A stretch of DNA of 64,000 nucleotides from Hyphomonadaceae bacterium (lineage in GTDB: Bacteria; Pseudomonadota; Alphaproteobacteria; Caulobacterales; Hyphomonadaceae), in assembly GCA_024743315.1 (NCBI GenBank), contig JANSWU010000002.1, forward strand, positions 186,001 through 250,000. Direction: 5' to 3'. Shown here one piece after another: positions 7,793 through 16,535 of the stretch. The notes under the pieces were generated by a model that saw nothing but the letters and a program-made list of their open reading frames with translations, was not told where the DNA came from and did no database searches. Position 1 is the stretch's first letter; each line of letters opens with the position of its first letter. A program made the translations under genes and the position numbers.

Positions 7793-9796
7793 TTATTCCA
7801 GTTCGCCGTTAAAGACTTTTTCGAAGAACATGGTTTCAGCCTCACGCTGGAAATCACGGTTAGATTTCTTACGGAAGCCATGGCCTTCATCCTTGGCCAG
7901 GAGGTACCAGGCCGTGCCCTCATTCTCGCGCACCGCGGCTAGAATCTGTTCGGCCTCGGACGCTGGAACGCGTGGATCGTTCAGGCCCTGAATGATGAAG
8001 ATTGGCTTGGTGATCTTGTCGGCATTGCGCAGCGGTGAAATCTCGTCAAAGAACGCCGCGATTTCGGGATCACGCTCATCGCCATATTCGGCCCGGCGCA
8101 AGTCGCGGCGATAGCCCTTCGTATTGGTCAGGAAAGTCTTGAAATCGGAAATCCCAACAATATTGACGCCAGCCGCAACGCGGTCGGCATAATCAATCAT
8201 CGAGGCCAAAACCATATAGCCCCCGTAGGAACCGCCAAACACGACAATCCGGTCCTTGTCCAAGTCGGGCTGGGTTTCGATCCAGTCGAGCAGGGCGCCA
8301 ATGTCTTCCACTGATTTCTTGCGATTCAGGCCATTGTCGAGAGAGACATAGGTTTTGCCATAACCGGATGATCCACGAACGTTCGGTACGACGACCGCCG
8401 CGCCGAGCTCGTTGACCCAGTACTGGTAGGTTGATGAGAAGGATGGTCGGGCCTGGCCTTCAGGACCGCCATGGATTGAGACAATCACCGGATGCGGGCC
8501 GTCGCCTTCCGGGCGATAGACAAAGGCCGGAATCTGCATGTCGTCATAATTTGGATAGGTGAACAGTTCCGGTTCGGCGAAGCCGCTCGTATCCATGCCG
8601 CCAACGTCTGCAGTGGTCCAGCGGGTCAGTTCTCCAGTCTTGATATTCGCAGACCAGGCATCTGCCGGACTGGTCGCGGCAGAGAAGGTAAAGCCGATCT
8701 GCTCGCCATCTGGATGGAAGGTCACGCCGCCGACAATCCCGACCGGAAGCGCCGGCCCGTCGCTGATCTCGCCGGTCGTCAGATCCAGCAGCTTGATCGT
8801 GCCGAGCCCGCCTTCGTTCAGCGTGAAGGCCACTGTGCTTTCATCTGGGGAAATGTCATAGCCTGCGACATCCCAATTAATCTCCGCGGTATAGACCGTT
8901 TCTTCCCCGGTTTCCGGATTGATCCGAACCAGGTTTTTGAAGTCAGAGCCTTTGTCTGTGGAGCTGAGCAGCGTGCCGTCTGACAAGAGCAGGGCACCAT
9001 TATACGCAACATCGTCATCCGGATTGATCTCGGTCGCTTCGCCCGTCTGAACATCGAGCACAAAAAGCTGGCTCTTGGTGATCGAGATATAGCGTTGCAC
9101 CACGAGCTGGTCGGCCTCGGGCGAAAAGTCGACGGTGAACACCGCCCCTTCGCCTTCAAACAGGACGCGGGTTGAGCTTGGGTCAGAAGGATCGCCGATC
9201 AGGATGTCATAGTCCGGATCACCATCTGTGGCCTGATACCAAGCGCCCAGCGTGCCATCATCGGACCAGACAAATGATCCGTTTCGGGTGCCCGGCTCGG
9301 TAAAGCTCTGGGTGGCACCGGTCTCCATGTCATAGAGGAAAGCCTGATAGAACTCGTCTCCGCCCGTATCCTTTGCGAACACGAAGGATTTGCCATCCGG
9401 GGCCGCGCTGGCGCCGCCAATCGGCTCTGGATAGAAGGTGATCTGCTTGCGCGCGCCGAGCGGCGTGGTCACCTGGTGGATTTGGCTGACTTCGCCGAAC
9501 CGGGTCGAGATCAGGATGCCGTCCTCGGTCCAGTCCTGAAAGCCGTGGCCGCGCACATTCTGATATTGGCGCAGGCGCTCTTTCACATCGGTTGGGATCT
9601 CCGGAATGCCCTCCATGACCAGATTGCCCACTTCCACCCGCATATTGTTATCTGCGGCGGGCTCCATAATCGCTTCAACAGAGGGGGCATCGTCGGCGGT
9701 CTCTGCCGAGAGCGTCTCAGTGACGTCAATGGAGACGCAGCCAGCGAGCGCAATTGTGAGAAGGGATGAGCTTAAGAGAAGCCGTTTTACGGTCAT
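7793..9796 (-). CDS. S9 family (prolyl oligopeptidase-like) peptidase lipoprotein
   Basis: The protein cleaves short peptides and probably acts at the outer membrane or in the periplasm. The N-terminus MTVKRLLLSSSLLTIALAGC is a lipoprotein signal with lipobox LAGC. Residues ~60-400 carry WD40-like β-propeller repeats (for example GKSFVFAKDTGG, ESTVAFTLNEG). The C-terminal α/β-hydrolase has the nucleophile in FGGSYGGYM, the Asp in GLNDPRVPASEAEQ and the His in DEGHGF, a complete triad. The length of 667 is normal for S9C/S9 dipeptidyl-peptidase types. The sequence upstream (9797-9917) contains a 16-base palindrome that may regulate it. Confidence 0.92.
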   Translation of the reverse strand: MTVKRLLLSSSLLTIALAGCVSIDVTETLSAETADDAPSVEAIMEPAADNNMRVEVGNLVMEGIPEIPTDVKERLRQYQNVRGHGFQDWTEDGILISTRFGEVSQIHQVTTPLGARKQITFYPEPIGGASAAPDGKSFVFAKDTGGDEFYQAFLYDMETGATQSFTEPGTRNGSFVWSDDGTLGAWYQATDGDPDYDILIGDPSDPSSTRVLFEGEGAVFTVDFSPEADQLVVQRYISITKSQLFVLDVQTGEATEINPDDDVAYNGALLLSDGTLLSSTDKGSDFKNLVRINPETGEETVYTAEINWDVAGYDISPDESTVAFTLNEGGLGTIKLLDLTTGEISDGPALPVGIVGGVTFHPDGEQIGFTFSAATSPADAWSANIKTGELTRWTTADVGGMDTSGFAEPELFTYPNYDDMQIPAFVYRPEGDGPHPVIVSIHGGPEGQARPSFSSTYQYWVNELGAAVVVPNVRGSSGYGKTYVSLDNGLNRKKSVEDIGALLDWIETQPDLDKDRIVVFGGSYGGYMVLASMIDYADRVAAGVNIVGISDFKTFLTNTKGYRRDLRRAEYGDERDPEIAAFFDEISPLRNADKITKPIFIIQGLNDPRVPASEAEQILAAVRENEGTAWYLLAKDEGHGFRKKSNRDFQREAETMFFEKVFNGELE

Positions 9797-9892
9797 AGTT
9801 GAGGTCCTTTAGTCGTTTCAGTGTTCCCCGCGCGTTTCACGCAATCTTGCGCACGCGTCTGTGTTGGATGTGTGTTAACCATGATGAGAATT

Positions 9893-9908
9893 GGTTTCAA
9901 CTGAAACC
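9893..9908. promoter_or_regulatory. GGTTTCA-ac-TGAAACC palindrome, candidate operator
   Basis: Seven-base perfect arms with a 2-base centre lie between the ybaN-like stop and the S9 peptidase start, about 97 bases upstream of the latter. Shape and place suit a dimeric repressor or activator site. Confidence 0.4.
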
Positions 9909-9917
9909 GATGCGGCA

Positions 9918-10286
9918 CTATTTCCCAGTCTGTGGCTCGGGTCGGGTGGCGACGAAGAGAACCCCAATCAGAATGGTGACGATCAACACGCTCAATCCGA
10001 GCACCGAAGACCTCAAAAACCAGCCACTCAACAGACAGGCAAGCGACATGCCGGTAATTGCGGCATATTTGCTCTTGCGGGAGATCTCACCGCGTTCGAC
10101 GAAATCCTGAATGATCGGGCCAATCCCTTTGCGGGCAAAGATCCAGTCACGGATTTTGGGGTGGGATTCAGCTAGGCAAAAGACGGCGACAATCCAGAAA
10201 ATCGTGGTCGGCCAAAGCGGCAGGATCAGTCCGATCGCGCCGATCGCCAGAAAGGCAAAGCCGAACAGGACCCAGATCCACCTCAT
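9918..10286 (-). CDS. YbaN family (DUF454) inner-membrane protein
   Basis: The 122 residues match DUF454: after a first span (WIWVLFGFAFLAIGAIGLIL) comes the family motif PLWPTTIFWIVAVFCLAESHP, then HPKIRDWI, the amphipathic GIGPIIQDFVERGEISRKSK segment and two more hydrophobic stretches. Function is unknown. I chose ATG 10286 (MRWIWVL) over the track start because it overlaps the stop of the upstream flavoprotein gene as ATGA, which implies translational coupling, and it puts the first span at the N-terminus as in the family. Confidence 0.88.
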   Translation of the reverse strand: MRWIWVLFGFAFLAIGAIGLILPLWPTTIFWIVAVFCLAESHPKIRDWIFARKGIGPIIQDFVERGEISRKSKYAAITGMSLACLLSGWFLRSSVLGLSVLIVTILIGVLFVATRPEPQTGK

Positions 10287-11470
10287 GCGACCTCCGCAGC
10301 CGCTGCGGCGCTGGCCCAGGCCCATTGGAAATTATAGCCGCCAAGCCACCCCGTGACGTCAACGCACTCGCCGATAAAGAACAAACCGGGCTGAAATTTG
10401 CTTTCCATGGTGCGGGAAGATAGGCCGTCTGTGGCGACGCCGCCAGCTGTGACCTCGGCGGTGCGCCAGCCTTCCGTACCTGCAGGCTTCAAGGTCCAGT
10501 CTTTTAAGGCTTGGCCAAATTGGTCAATCTGATGATTGGACAATTCGGCGAGACGTGTCGATTTTTCCAGCCCGAGCTCTTTTGGGAAGTAATTGGCGAA
10601 CCGGCCGGGAAAGTGTTGGCTGAGAAATTGAGACACGGGTTGTTTTGGGGTGTCCGCTTTCGCGGTTCTGATAAGGTCAATCGCATTCATCCCGGGCAAG
10701 AGATCAAAGGCGATCGCCTCGCTTTGATGCCAATAGGATGAGACTTGCAACACGGACGGACCCGACAAACCGCGATGCGTGAACAACATGTTTTCCGCAA
10801 AGCCTGGGCCACGCTCGGCGCGTGCTTCGACCGCGAGCGAAACCCCGGACATATCCGAAAACGCGTCGCGATGATCATCTGTGAAGGTCATAGGCACGAG
10901 CGCCGGACGGGGCGGGATAACCTCATGCCCGAATTGCTGGGCAAGTTCGTAGGCGAACCCCGTGGCGCCGATTTTCGGGATCGATAGCCCGCCCGTAGCG
11001 ACGATTAGACTGTCGCATGTGATTGGCCCTGCGGATGTTTGCACACGAAATGCCTCGCCTTCGCGTCGGACTTCATGGATGCTGGTGTCCAGCGCCAAGA
11101 CGCCGCCAGCCGCGGTGAGGTCTTCAATCAGCATGTCGATTACAGCGCCGCTTTTCTGATCACAGAAGAGCTGACCCAATGTCTTTTCATGCCAGGTCAA
11201 CCCATGCTCGGCCATCAGGGAGCAGAAGTCCCAGGGCGTGTAGCGCGCGAGAGCCGATTTGGCGAAATGCGGATTCTCAGACAGGAAGCATTTCGGCTCG
11301 GTTTCGAGATTGGTGAAGTTGCAGCGACCGCCGCCGGAGATGCGAATCTTTTCAGCCGGTTTCCTGGAATGATCGAGCACGCGTACCCTGCGGCCGCGCT
11401 GCGCCAGGCGACCGCCGCAGAACAATCCGGCGGCGCCACCGCCTAGAACCAAGGCATCAACGTGTTCCAA
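10283..11470 (-). CDS. HI0933/YhiN family FAD-dependent oxidoreductase
   Basis: This flavoprotein family (HI0933-like, pfam 'BaiN/RdsA' group) has a Rossmann FAD site and unknown or varied substrates. It begins EHVDALVLGGGAAGLFCGG, continues with the family signature RISGGGRCNFTN, and ends with TAGGVATDGLSSRTMESK, GLFFIGECVDVTGWLGGYN, a typical C-terminus. The track start at 11611 lies in the divergent lipoprotein gene and gives an unlikely extension. No ATG is well placed; TTG 11470, two residues before the Rossmann strand (395 aa), best fits family length, but TTG 11488 is possible. It is the first gene of a pair with the YbaN-like gene. Confidence 0.85.
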   Translation of the reverse strand: MEHVDALVLGGGAAGLFCGGRLAQRGRRVRVLDHSRKPAEKIRISGGGRCNFTNLETEPKCFLSENPHFAKSALARYTPWDFCSLMAEHGLTWHEKTLGQLFCDQKSGAVIDMLIEDLTAAGGVLALDTSIHEVRREGEAFRVQTSAGPITCDSLIVATGGLSIPKIGATGFAYELAQQFGHEVIPPRPALVPMTFTDDHRDAFSDMSGVSLAVEARAERGPGFAENMLFTHRGLSGPSVLQVSSYWHQSEAIAFDLLPGMNAIDLIRTAKADTPKQPVSQFLSQHFPGRFANYFPKELGLEKSTRLAELSNHQIDQFGQALKDWTLKPAGTEGWRTAEVTAGGVATDGLSSRTMESKFQPGLFFIGECVDVTGWLGGYNFQWAWASAAAAAEVA

Positions 11471-11579
11471 AATCCAATCCCGGGCCAAGAAAGATGGCGA
11501 AAAAGTCTTTATTCCGCCCTGTTGGCGGCAAGCCGAAGCCGTGTAAAGGATGTCGATAAAGAGAGGAAGGGACTTCACC

Positions 11580-14500
11580 ATGAGCGGTCGGACATTAGGG
11601 GTTCGCAGCATTCTGCTAAGCGCAATGGCACTTGCATTGGCGGCATGCGGAGGCGGGAATAATACCTCTGACGAGATCCCACCGCCGCCGGAAGAAGCTG
11701 AAGGCCAGGTGGTTGAGCGGTCACGCTCGGCCCAAGTCGCCGCAGATCGCCGCGAACGCGAACGTCAAAGACTGGCCCAACAAGAAGGCGACGCGCGGTT
11801 TTCCTATGTCCGATATGCCCCAGACACGAGCGACAGTTTGCCAAAAGCCTGTCTGGTTTTTTCCGAGCCGCTCGATCCGAATGCCGATTACGCCATCTAT
11901 GCCCCGATGGATGGCGATGTCGACGTCGCCTATAGCGTCAATGGTGAGCAACTTTGCCTGAACGGGCTAAGCTTTGCCGCGTCGTACACACTGACCCTGA
12001 CCGAAGGGCTGCCATCCGGAGATGGCGATGAGCTCGGCCGCGAAGAGGAAGTCCAGATCAGTTTTGAAGATCGCCCGCCTTATGTCGGGTTTAGCGGATC
12101 TGGCGTGATCCTTCCGCGTGAAGACGCCGACGGATTGGCGATCGAGACAGTCAATGTTGACCAAGTCAAAGTCAAAGTCTCGCGCGTCAATGATCGCGCG
12201 CTCGCGTTCAAGTCAGTCACCCGCGGCACTGAAAGCCAGCAAGGTCGTTACTCCTATGTCTATGGTGACGAGAATCCGAGCGACTTGTCTTCGGAAGTCT
12301 GGTCCGGTGTGATGGACGTTCAGAACCTCAAAAATGCGCCCGTCGTCACCGTTTTCCCTTTGCCGGATGTGATCGGCACGCTCGAGCCAGGTGCCTATTT
12401 CATTGAGCTTACCGATGCGATTGAGCTTGATCGTTATGAAGGCCCGCCCGCCTCGGCCAAGCGCTGGGTGATGCTGACCGATCTGGCGCTGACCGCGTAT
12501 CGCAGCCAGTCCGGCTTGGATGTCACCTTGCGCTCGCTCCAGGATGGCCGGGTCATGCCGAACACGCCGGTGCAGCTGATCGCCCGCAATAATGAAGTTC
12601 TGAGTGAAGCGGCGACCGGCGTCGATGGGCGCGTTTCCTTCAATGCAGAATTGCTCGCAGGCACCGGCAATATGGCCCCCAAATTGGTGCTCGCATCAGG
12701 CCTCAAAGGCGATACGGCCATCCTCGACTTGTCGCGAGCGCCAGTAGATCTTTCCGAGCTTGAAATCGGTGGCCGCGTGACGCCCGGAGAGGTCGATGCG
12801 TATCTCTACACTGAACGCGGGATCTATCGCCCTGGCGAGACCGTGCACATCACGGCCATGATGCGTGACCGGGCAGGGCGGGCCATTGCCGAGCGCAATG
12901 GTACACTGATCACCTATCGGCCGAATGGCATGGAAGCGTTTCGCGTGCGCTTCGCGGTAGACGAAGCGGGCGCATTGCAACGCGACATCGAGCTGCCGCG
13001 CAGCGCGTCCCGCGGCATGTGGCGCAGCGCGCTCGAAATCGACGGGCTCGGCCAGGTCGGCGCGGTGTCCTATTCGGTTGAAGATTTTGTGCCGCAGCGT
13101 ATCGCGGTTGAACTCGAAGCCGAAGATGCACCCTTCCTGCCAGGAGACGATGCGCGCGATATCGATGTCTCGGCCCGTTTCCTGTATGGCGCGCCAGGCG
13201 CGGCCCTGACCGTCAAGGCGCAGGCCCGGGTCGAAGTCGATCCGAACCCGTTTGGCTATACTGGCTTCAGCTGGGGCCCACACGATGGCAGCTTCCGTGA
13301 ACAGATTATCGATTTGGATGACCGGGTCACTGATGGCGCAGGCCAGGCGACCGTTCGGCTCGCACCTGGCAATCGCGGCCGCAATGCAGACGTGCCCTTG
13401 CGCCTGAACACAGTGGTCAACGTGCTGGAGCCCGGTGGCCGCGCCGTGGCGGAAAGCCTGCGGATCCCATACCGGCCAAAAGACCTTTATCTCGGCATCA
13501 AGCCAAGTTTTGACGGACGTTTGGGATACGAAGAAGAGGGCAATTTTGAAATTGCCGCGCTCGGCGCTGATGGCGAAGGCCAGGTTGAAGATCTGCGCTG
13601 GAAAATCCTCGAAATCAATTATCATTATGACTGGTATCGCGAGGATGGACGTTGGAAATGGCGCCGCTCTCGGACGGTCCGCACGGTCAATGAAGGCGGC
13701 CTCAGAACCCAGAATGGCGCGGCCATGATTTCGGTATCAGGCCTTGAATGGGGCGCCCACGAACTTGTCATCGAAGCTGCAAATGGCAGCACGGCCAGTC
13801 GCGCCTTCAATGTCGGCTGGGGCGGCAGCGTGTCCGATGATGGCGTCGAAGCGCCCGACCGGGTCGACGTGGTCGTCGAGGAGCAACAGATCGTTTCTGG
13901 CCGGCCGGCCGCCCTGACCATTGTCCCGCCATATGACGGTGAGGCACAGATTGTCGTGGCGACCGATCGCATCCTGTCGATCGAAACCCGACAGGTGCAG
14001 GCGTCAGGCACGTCCATCACATTGCCCGTCTCCGATGAATGGGGCGAGGGCGCTTATGTTATGGTCAATGTCTACACGCCGCGCGACCCGGTGGTGCAAT
14101 CGAAGCCGCGCCGTGCCGTGGGCGTCGGCTATGTGCCCGTCAACCTTGATACACGGACCTTCGCGGTAGAGATCGAAGCGCCTGAACTTGTGCGTCCAGG
14201 CCGGAACCAGACGGTGACCGTCTCGGTGGCCGATGGTCCGCGCGAGAAAGCCTTCGTGACGCTGGCTGCGGTCGACGAGGGTATTTTGCGTCTGACCAAA
14301 TTCTCGAGCCCGGATCCAACCAAATGGTATTTCGGCAAAAAGGCGATGGGCGTCGCGCTGTATGACGATTATGGGCGCTTGCTCGATCCCAATCTCGGCC
14401 TGCCGGCGGAAGTTCGGACCGGCGGGGACCAGCTCGGCGGTGAAGGCTTGTCGGTCGTTCCAACCCAGACCGTCGCCCTGTTCAGCGGCATTGTCGAAGT

Positions 14501-16535
14501 CGGCCGCGGCGGCGAAGCCGAAATTGAATTCCAGATCCCTGAGTTCAATGGCGAGCTGCGCCTGATGGCTGTGGCCTGGTCACAAACCGGGCTCGGCGCG
14601 TCAGATCGACCGCTCACCGTGCGCCGGGAAGCGCCGGTCGACCTGATCCTGCCACGCTTTATGGCGCCAGGAGATGAAGCCGTCGCGACCGTCAGCATCG
14701 ATAATATCGAACTCTCCGACGGCGAGTTCAGCGCAAACCTGATCGCGTCAAATCCGTTAAGCGTGTCGACGGCGGAACTGTCCAAGGTGATCCCGAGCGG
14801 TACGCGCTCCGATCAGGGCATACGCTTCAGCGCCGATGGCTCAGGCATCTCTGACCTCGCTTTGAGCGTCGCCGGGCCGGACAATTACAATATCACCCGC
14901 AATTATCAGATCGAGACCCGCTCCGCCTTCCTGCCGGTCACCAATATTGATCGCGCGCTGATGCAAGAGGACCAGACTTACGCCCCAGAGGTCAGCCTGT
15001 TTGATGGTTTTGTGCCTGGCACCGCCCGGATGACGGTGAGCTTCTCTGGCTTGCCGGTTGATCCGAATGCCTTGTACAACTCACTGGCGCGGTATCCCTA
15101 TGGCTGTACCGAACAGACCATTAGTCGGGCCCTGCCGCTGATCTACGCCGAGCAGTTGATCGAGGAAGGCGCGCGGGACAATCGTCCGGTGGCAAGGGAT
15201 CGGGTGCAGGTTGCGATCTCGCGTGTGCTGAACCGGCAAAGCGACAATGGCGCTTTCGGACTTTGGCGGGCAGGCGATGGTTATGCGTCGCCCTGGCTTG
15301 GCGCCTATACGACCGATTTCCTGTACCGCGCCAAGGAGCAGGGCTATGAAATCCCGCAAGCCGCATTGGATCGGGCCTATCAATCCTTGCGGACCATCGC
15401 CCAGGGCGATGCCTGGCGCGTTTATGGCTATCAGACCGACGTTTATGAAAGCCGCTACCATGATGACACCGAGAAGAAGCTGATGCAGCGCGCCGCGCCA
15501 TACGCACTTTATGTGCTGGCACGCGCCGGCAAGGCGGATGTGTCACGCTTGCGCTACTTGCACGATCGCGAATTGAACGAGATGCGTTCACCGCTCGCCA
15601 AAGCACATTTGGCCGCGGCGCTGTCCTATATGGGGGATCGCGCTCGCGCCTTTAGTGCCTTCAATGCGGCTGAAGAAGCGCTCGGCTATCAGAATAGTGG
15701 CGACTATTATCAAACCGCGTTGCGGGATCTTTCCGGCGTCCTCGCTCTGGCCGCTGAAACCGGCTTCAACGATCATGTCGCGCGGCTTTCTGAACAGATC
15801 GGTGAGGATACGCCCGAACCAGACCGCCTGACGACGCAGGAAAAAGCTTTCATGCTGCTGGCGGTGGGTAGCCTGGCGCAAGAGGATGGATTGCGTCTCG
15901 ATGTTGATGGCCTGGGGCGCAATAGCGACAATGACCGCCGCTATTTCGTCACCCCGGACCAGGTCGAGCGCGGCGTTAGTTTCCGCCTCCGCCGTGGCTC
16001 CAATCCTGTCTTCCGGACCGTGATGGTGACCGGTGCGCCCGAGACTGCGCCTAGTCCGGCCAGCGAGAAACTTTCTGTCAGCAAGACGATCCGAACCTTG
16101 CAAGGCGCCCGGGTCAATCTCGGCGATCTCACACAAGGCGATCAGCTTGTGGTCGCGCTAACCTTGTCTCCGCGCGAGCGCCGGAACAATCCAGTCATCC
16201 TGGAAGACCTGTTGCCAGCTGGCTTCGAGATCGAAACCGTCTTGCGTCCGGCCGACGGTCGCCGGGAATTCGGGACTGATGGGGCCTTCGCCTGGGTCGG
16301 TCAGATCGACCAGGCCGAAACCGCTGAAGCGCGTGACGATCGCTTCGTCGCCGCGATCGATGTGGTCGGTGAAGATCGCACATTGGCGTATGTGGTGCGC
16401 GCGGTCACGCCAGGCTCGTTCACAATGCCGGGGGTTGTCGCCGAGGATATGTACCGACCGGACGTGTTCGCGCGCTCGGCAGCGACTGAAATCACCATCG
16501 CGCCACAAGTCTCCGGCCCGGATGGCAGCAGATGA
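11580..16535 (+). CDS. Alpha-2-macroglobulin family lipoprotein, YfhM type
   Basis: Bacterial α2-macroglobulins trap proteases in the periplasm through a reactive thioester. The N-terminus ends in the lipobox LAAC (residues ~19-22), so it is membrane anchored. MG-type repeats fill residues ~60-1000, with the MG1-like region RGIYRPGETVHITAMMRD and the A2M domain (TQTVALFSGIVEV ... GQAEIEFQIPEFNG-like). The thioester CTEQ is intact with its Cys near residue 1176 (YPYGCTEQTISR). The 1651 residues equal the E. coli YfhM type. ATG 11580 follows GAGAGGAAGGG. The stop overlaps pbpC by 4 bases, the same pairing as in E. coli, where the trap is thought to cooperate with PbpC in repair of breached cell wall. 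Confidence 0.93.
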   Translation: MSGRTLGVRSILLSAMALALAACGGGNNTSDEIPPPPEEAEGQVVERSRSAQVAADRRERERQRLAQQEGDARFSYVRYAPDTSDSLPKACLVFSEPLDPNADYAIYAPMDGDVDVAYSVNGEQLCLNGLSFAASYTLTLTEGLPSGDGDELGREEEVQISFEDRPPYVGFSGSGVILPREDADGLAIETVNVDQVKVKVSRVNDRALAFKSVTRGTESQQGRYSYVYGDENPSDLSSEVWSGVMDVQNLKNAPVVTVFPLPDVIGTLEPGAYFIELTDAIELDRYEGPPASAKRWVMLTDLALTAYRSQSGLDVTLRSLQDGRVMPNTPVQLIARNNEVLSEAATGVDGRVSFNAELLAGTGNMAPKLVLASGLKGDTAILDLSRAPVDLSELEIGGRVTPGEVDAYLYTERGIYRPGETVHITAMMRDRAGRAIAERNGTLITYRPNGMEAFRVRFAVDEAGALQRDIELPRSASRGMWRSALEIDGLGQVGAVSYSVEDFVPQRIAVELEAEDAPFLPGDDARDIDVSARFLYGAPGAALTVKAQARVEVDPNPFGYTGFSWGPHDGSFREQIIDLDDRVTDGAGQATVRLAPGNRGRNADVPLRLNTVVNVLEPGGRAVAESLRIPYRPKDLYLGIKPSFDGRLGYEEEGNFEIAALGADGEGQVEDLRWKILEINYHYDWYREDGRWKWRRSRTVRTVNEGGLRTQNGAAMISVSGLEWGAHELVIEAANGSTASRAFNVGWGGSVSDDGVEAPDRVDVVVEEQQIVSGRPAALTIVPPYDGEAQIVVATDRILSIETRQVQASGTSITLPVSDEWGEGAYVMVNVYTPRDPVVQSKPRRAVGVGYVPVNLDTRTFAVEIEAPELVRPGRNQTVTVSVADGPREKAFVTLAAVDEGILRLTKFSSPDPTKWYFGKKAMGVALYDDYGRLLDPNLGLPAEVRTGGDQLGGEGLSVVPTQTVALFSGIVEVGRGGEAEIEFQIPEFNGELRLMAVAWSQTGLGASDRPLTVRREAPVDLILPRFMAPGDEAVATVSIDNIELSDGEFSANLIASNPLSVSTAELSKVIPSGTRSDQGIRFSADGSGISDLALSVAGPDNYNITRNYQIETRSAFLPVTNIDRALMQEDQTYAPEVSLFDGFVPGTARMTVSFSGLPVDPNALYNSLARYPYGCTEQTISRALPLIYAEQLIEEGARDNRPVARDRVQVAISRVLNRQSDNGAFGLWRAGDGYASPWLGAYTTDFLYRAKEQGYEIPQAALDRAYQSLRTIAQGDAWRVYGYQTDVYESRYHDDTEKKLMQRAAPYALYVLARAGKADVSRLRYLHDRELNEMRSPLAKAHLAAALSYMGDRARAFSAFNAAEEALGYQNSGDYYQTALRDLSGVLALAAETGFNDHVARLSEQIGEDTPEPDRLTTQEKAFMLLAVGSLAQEDGLRLDVDGLGRNSDNDRRYFVTPDQVERGVSFRLRRGSNPVFRTVMVTGAPETAPSPASEKLSVSKTIRTLQGARVNLGDLTQGDQLVVALTLSPRERRNNPVILEDLLPAGFEIETVLRPADGRREFGTDGAFAWVGQIDQAETAEARDDRFVAAIDVVGEDRTLAYVVRAVTPGSFTMPGVVAEDMYRPDVFARSAATEITIAPQVSGPDGSR

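Noticed and set aside
12696-13625. 309-aa minus-strand ORF within the A2M gene
   Set aside because: It is a shadow of the long lipoprotein gene with no motif.
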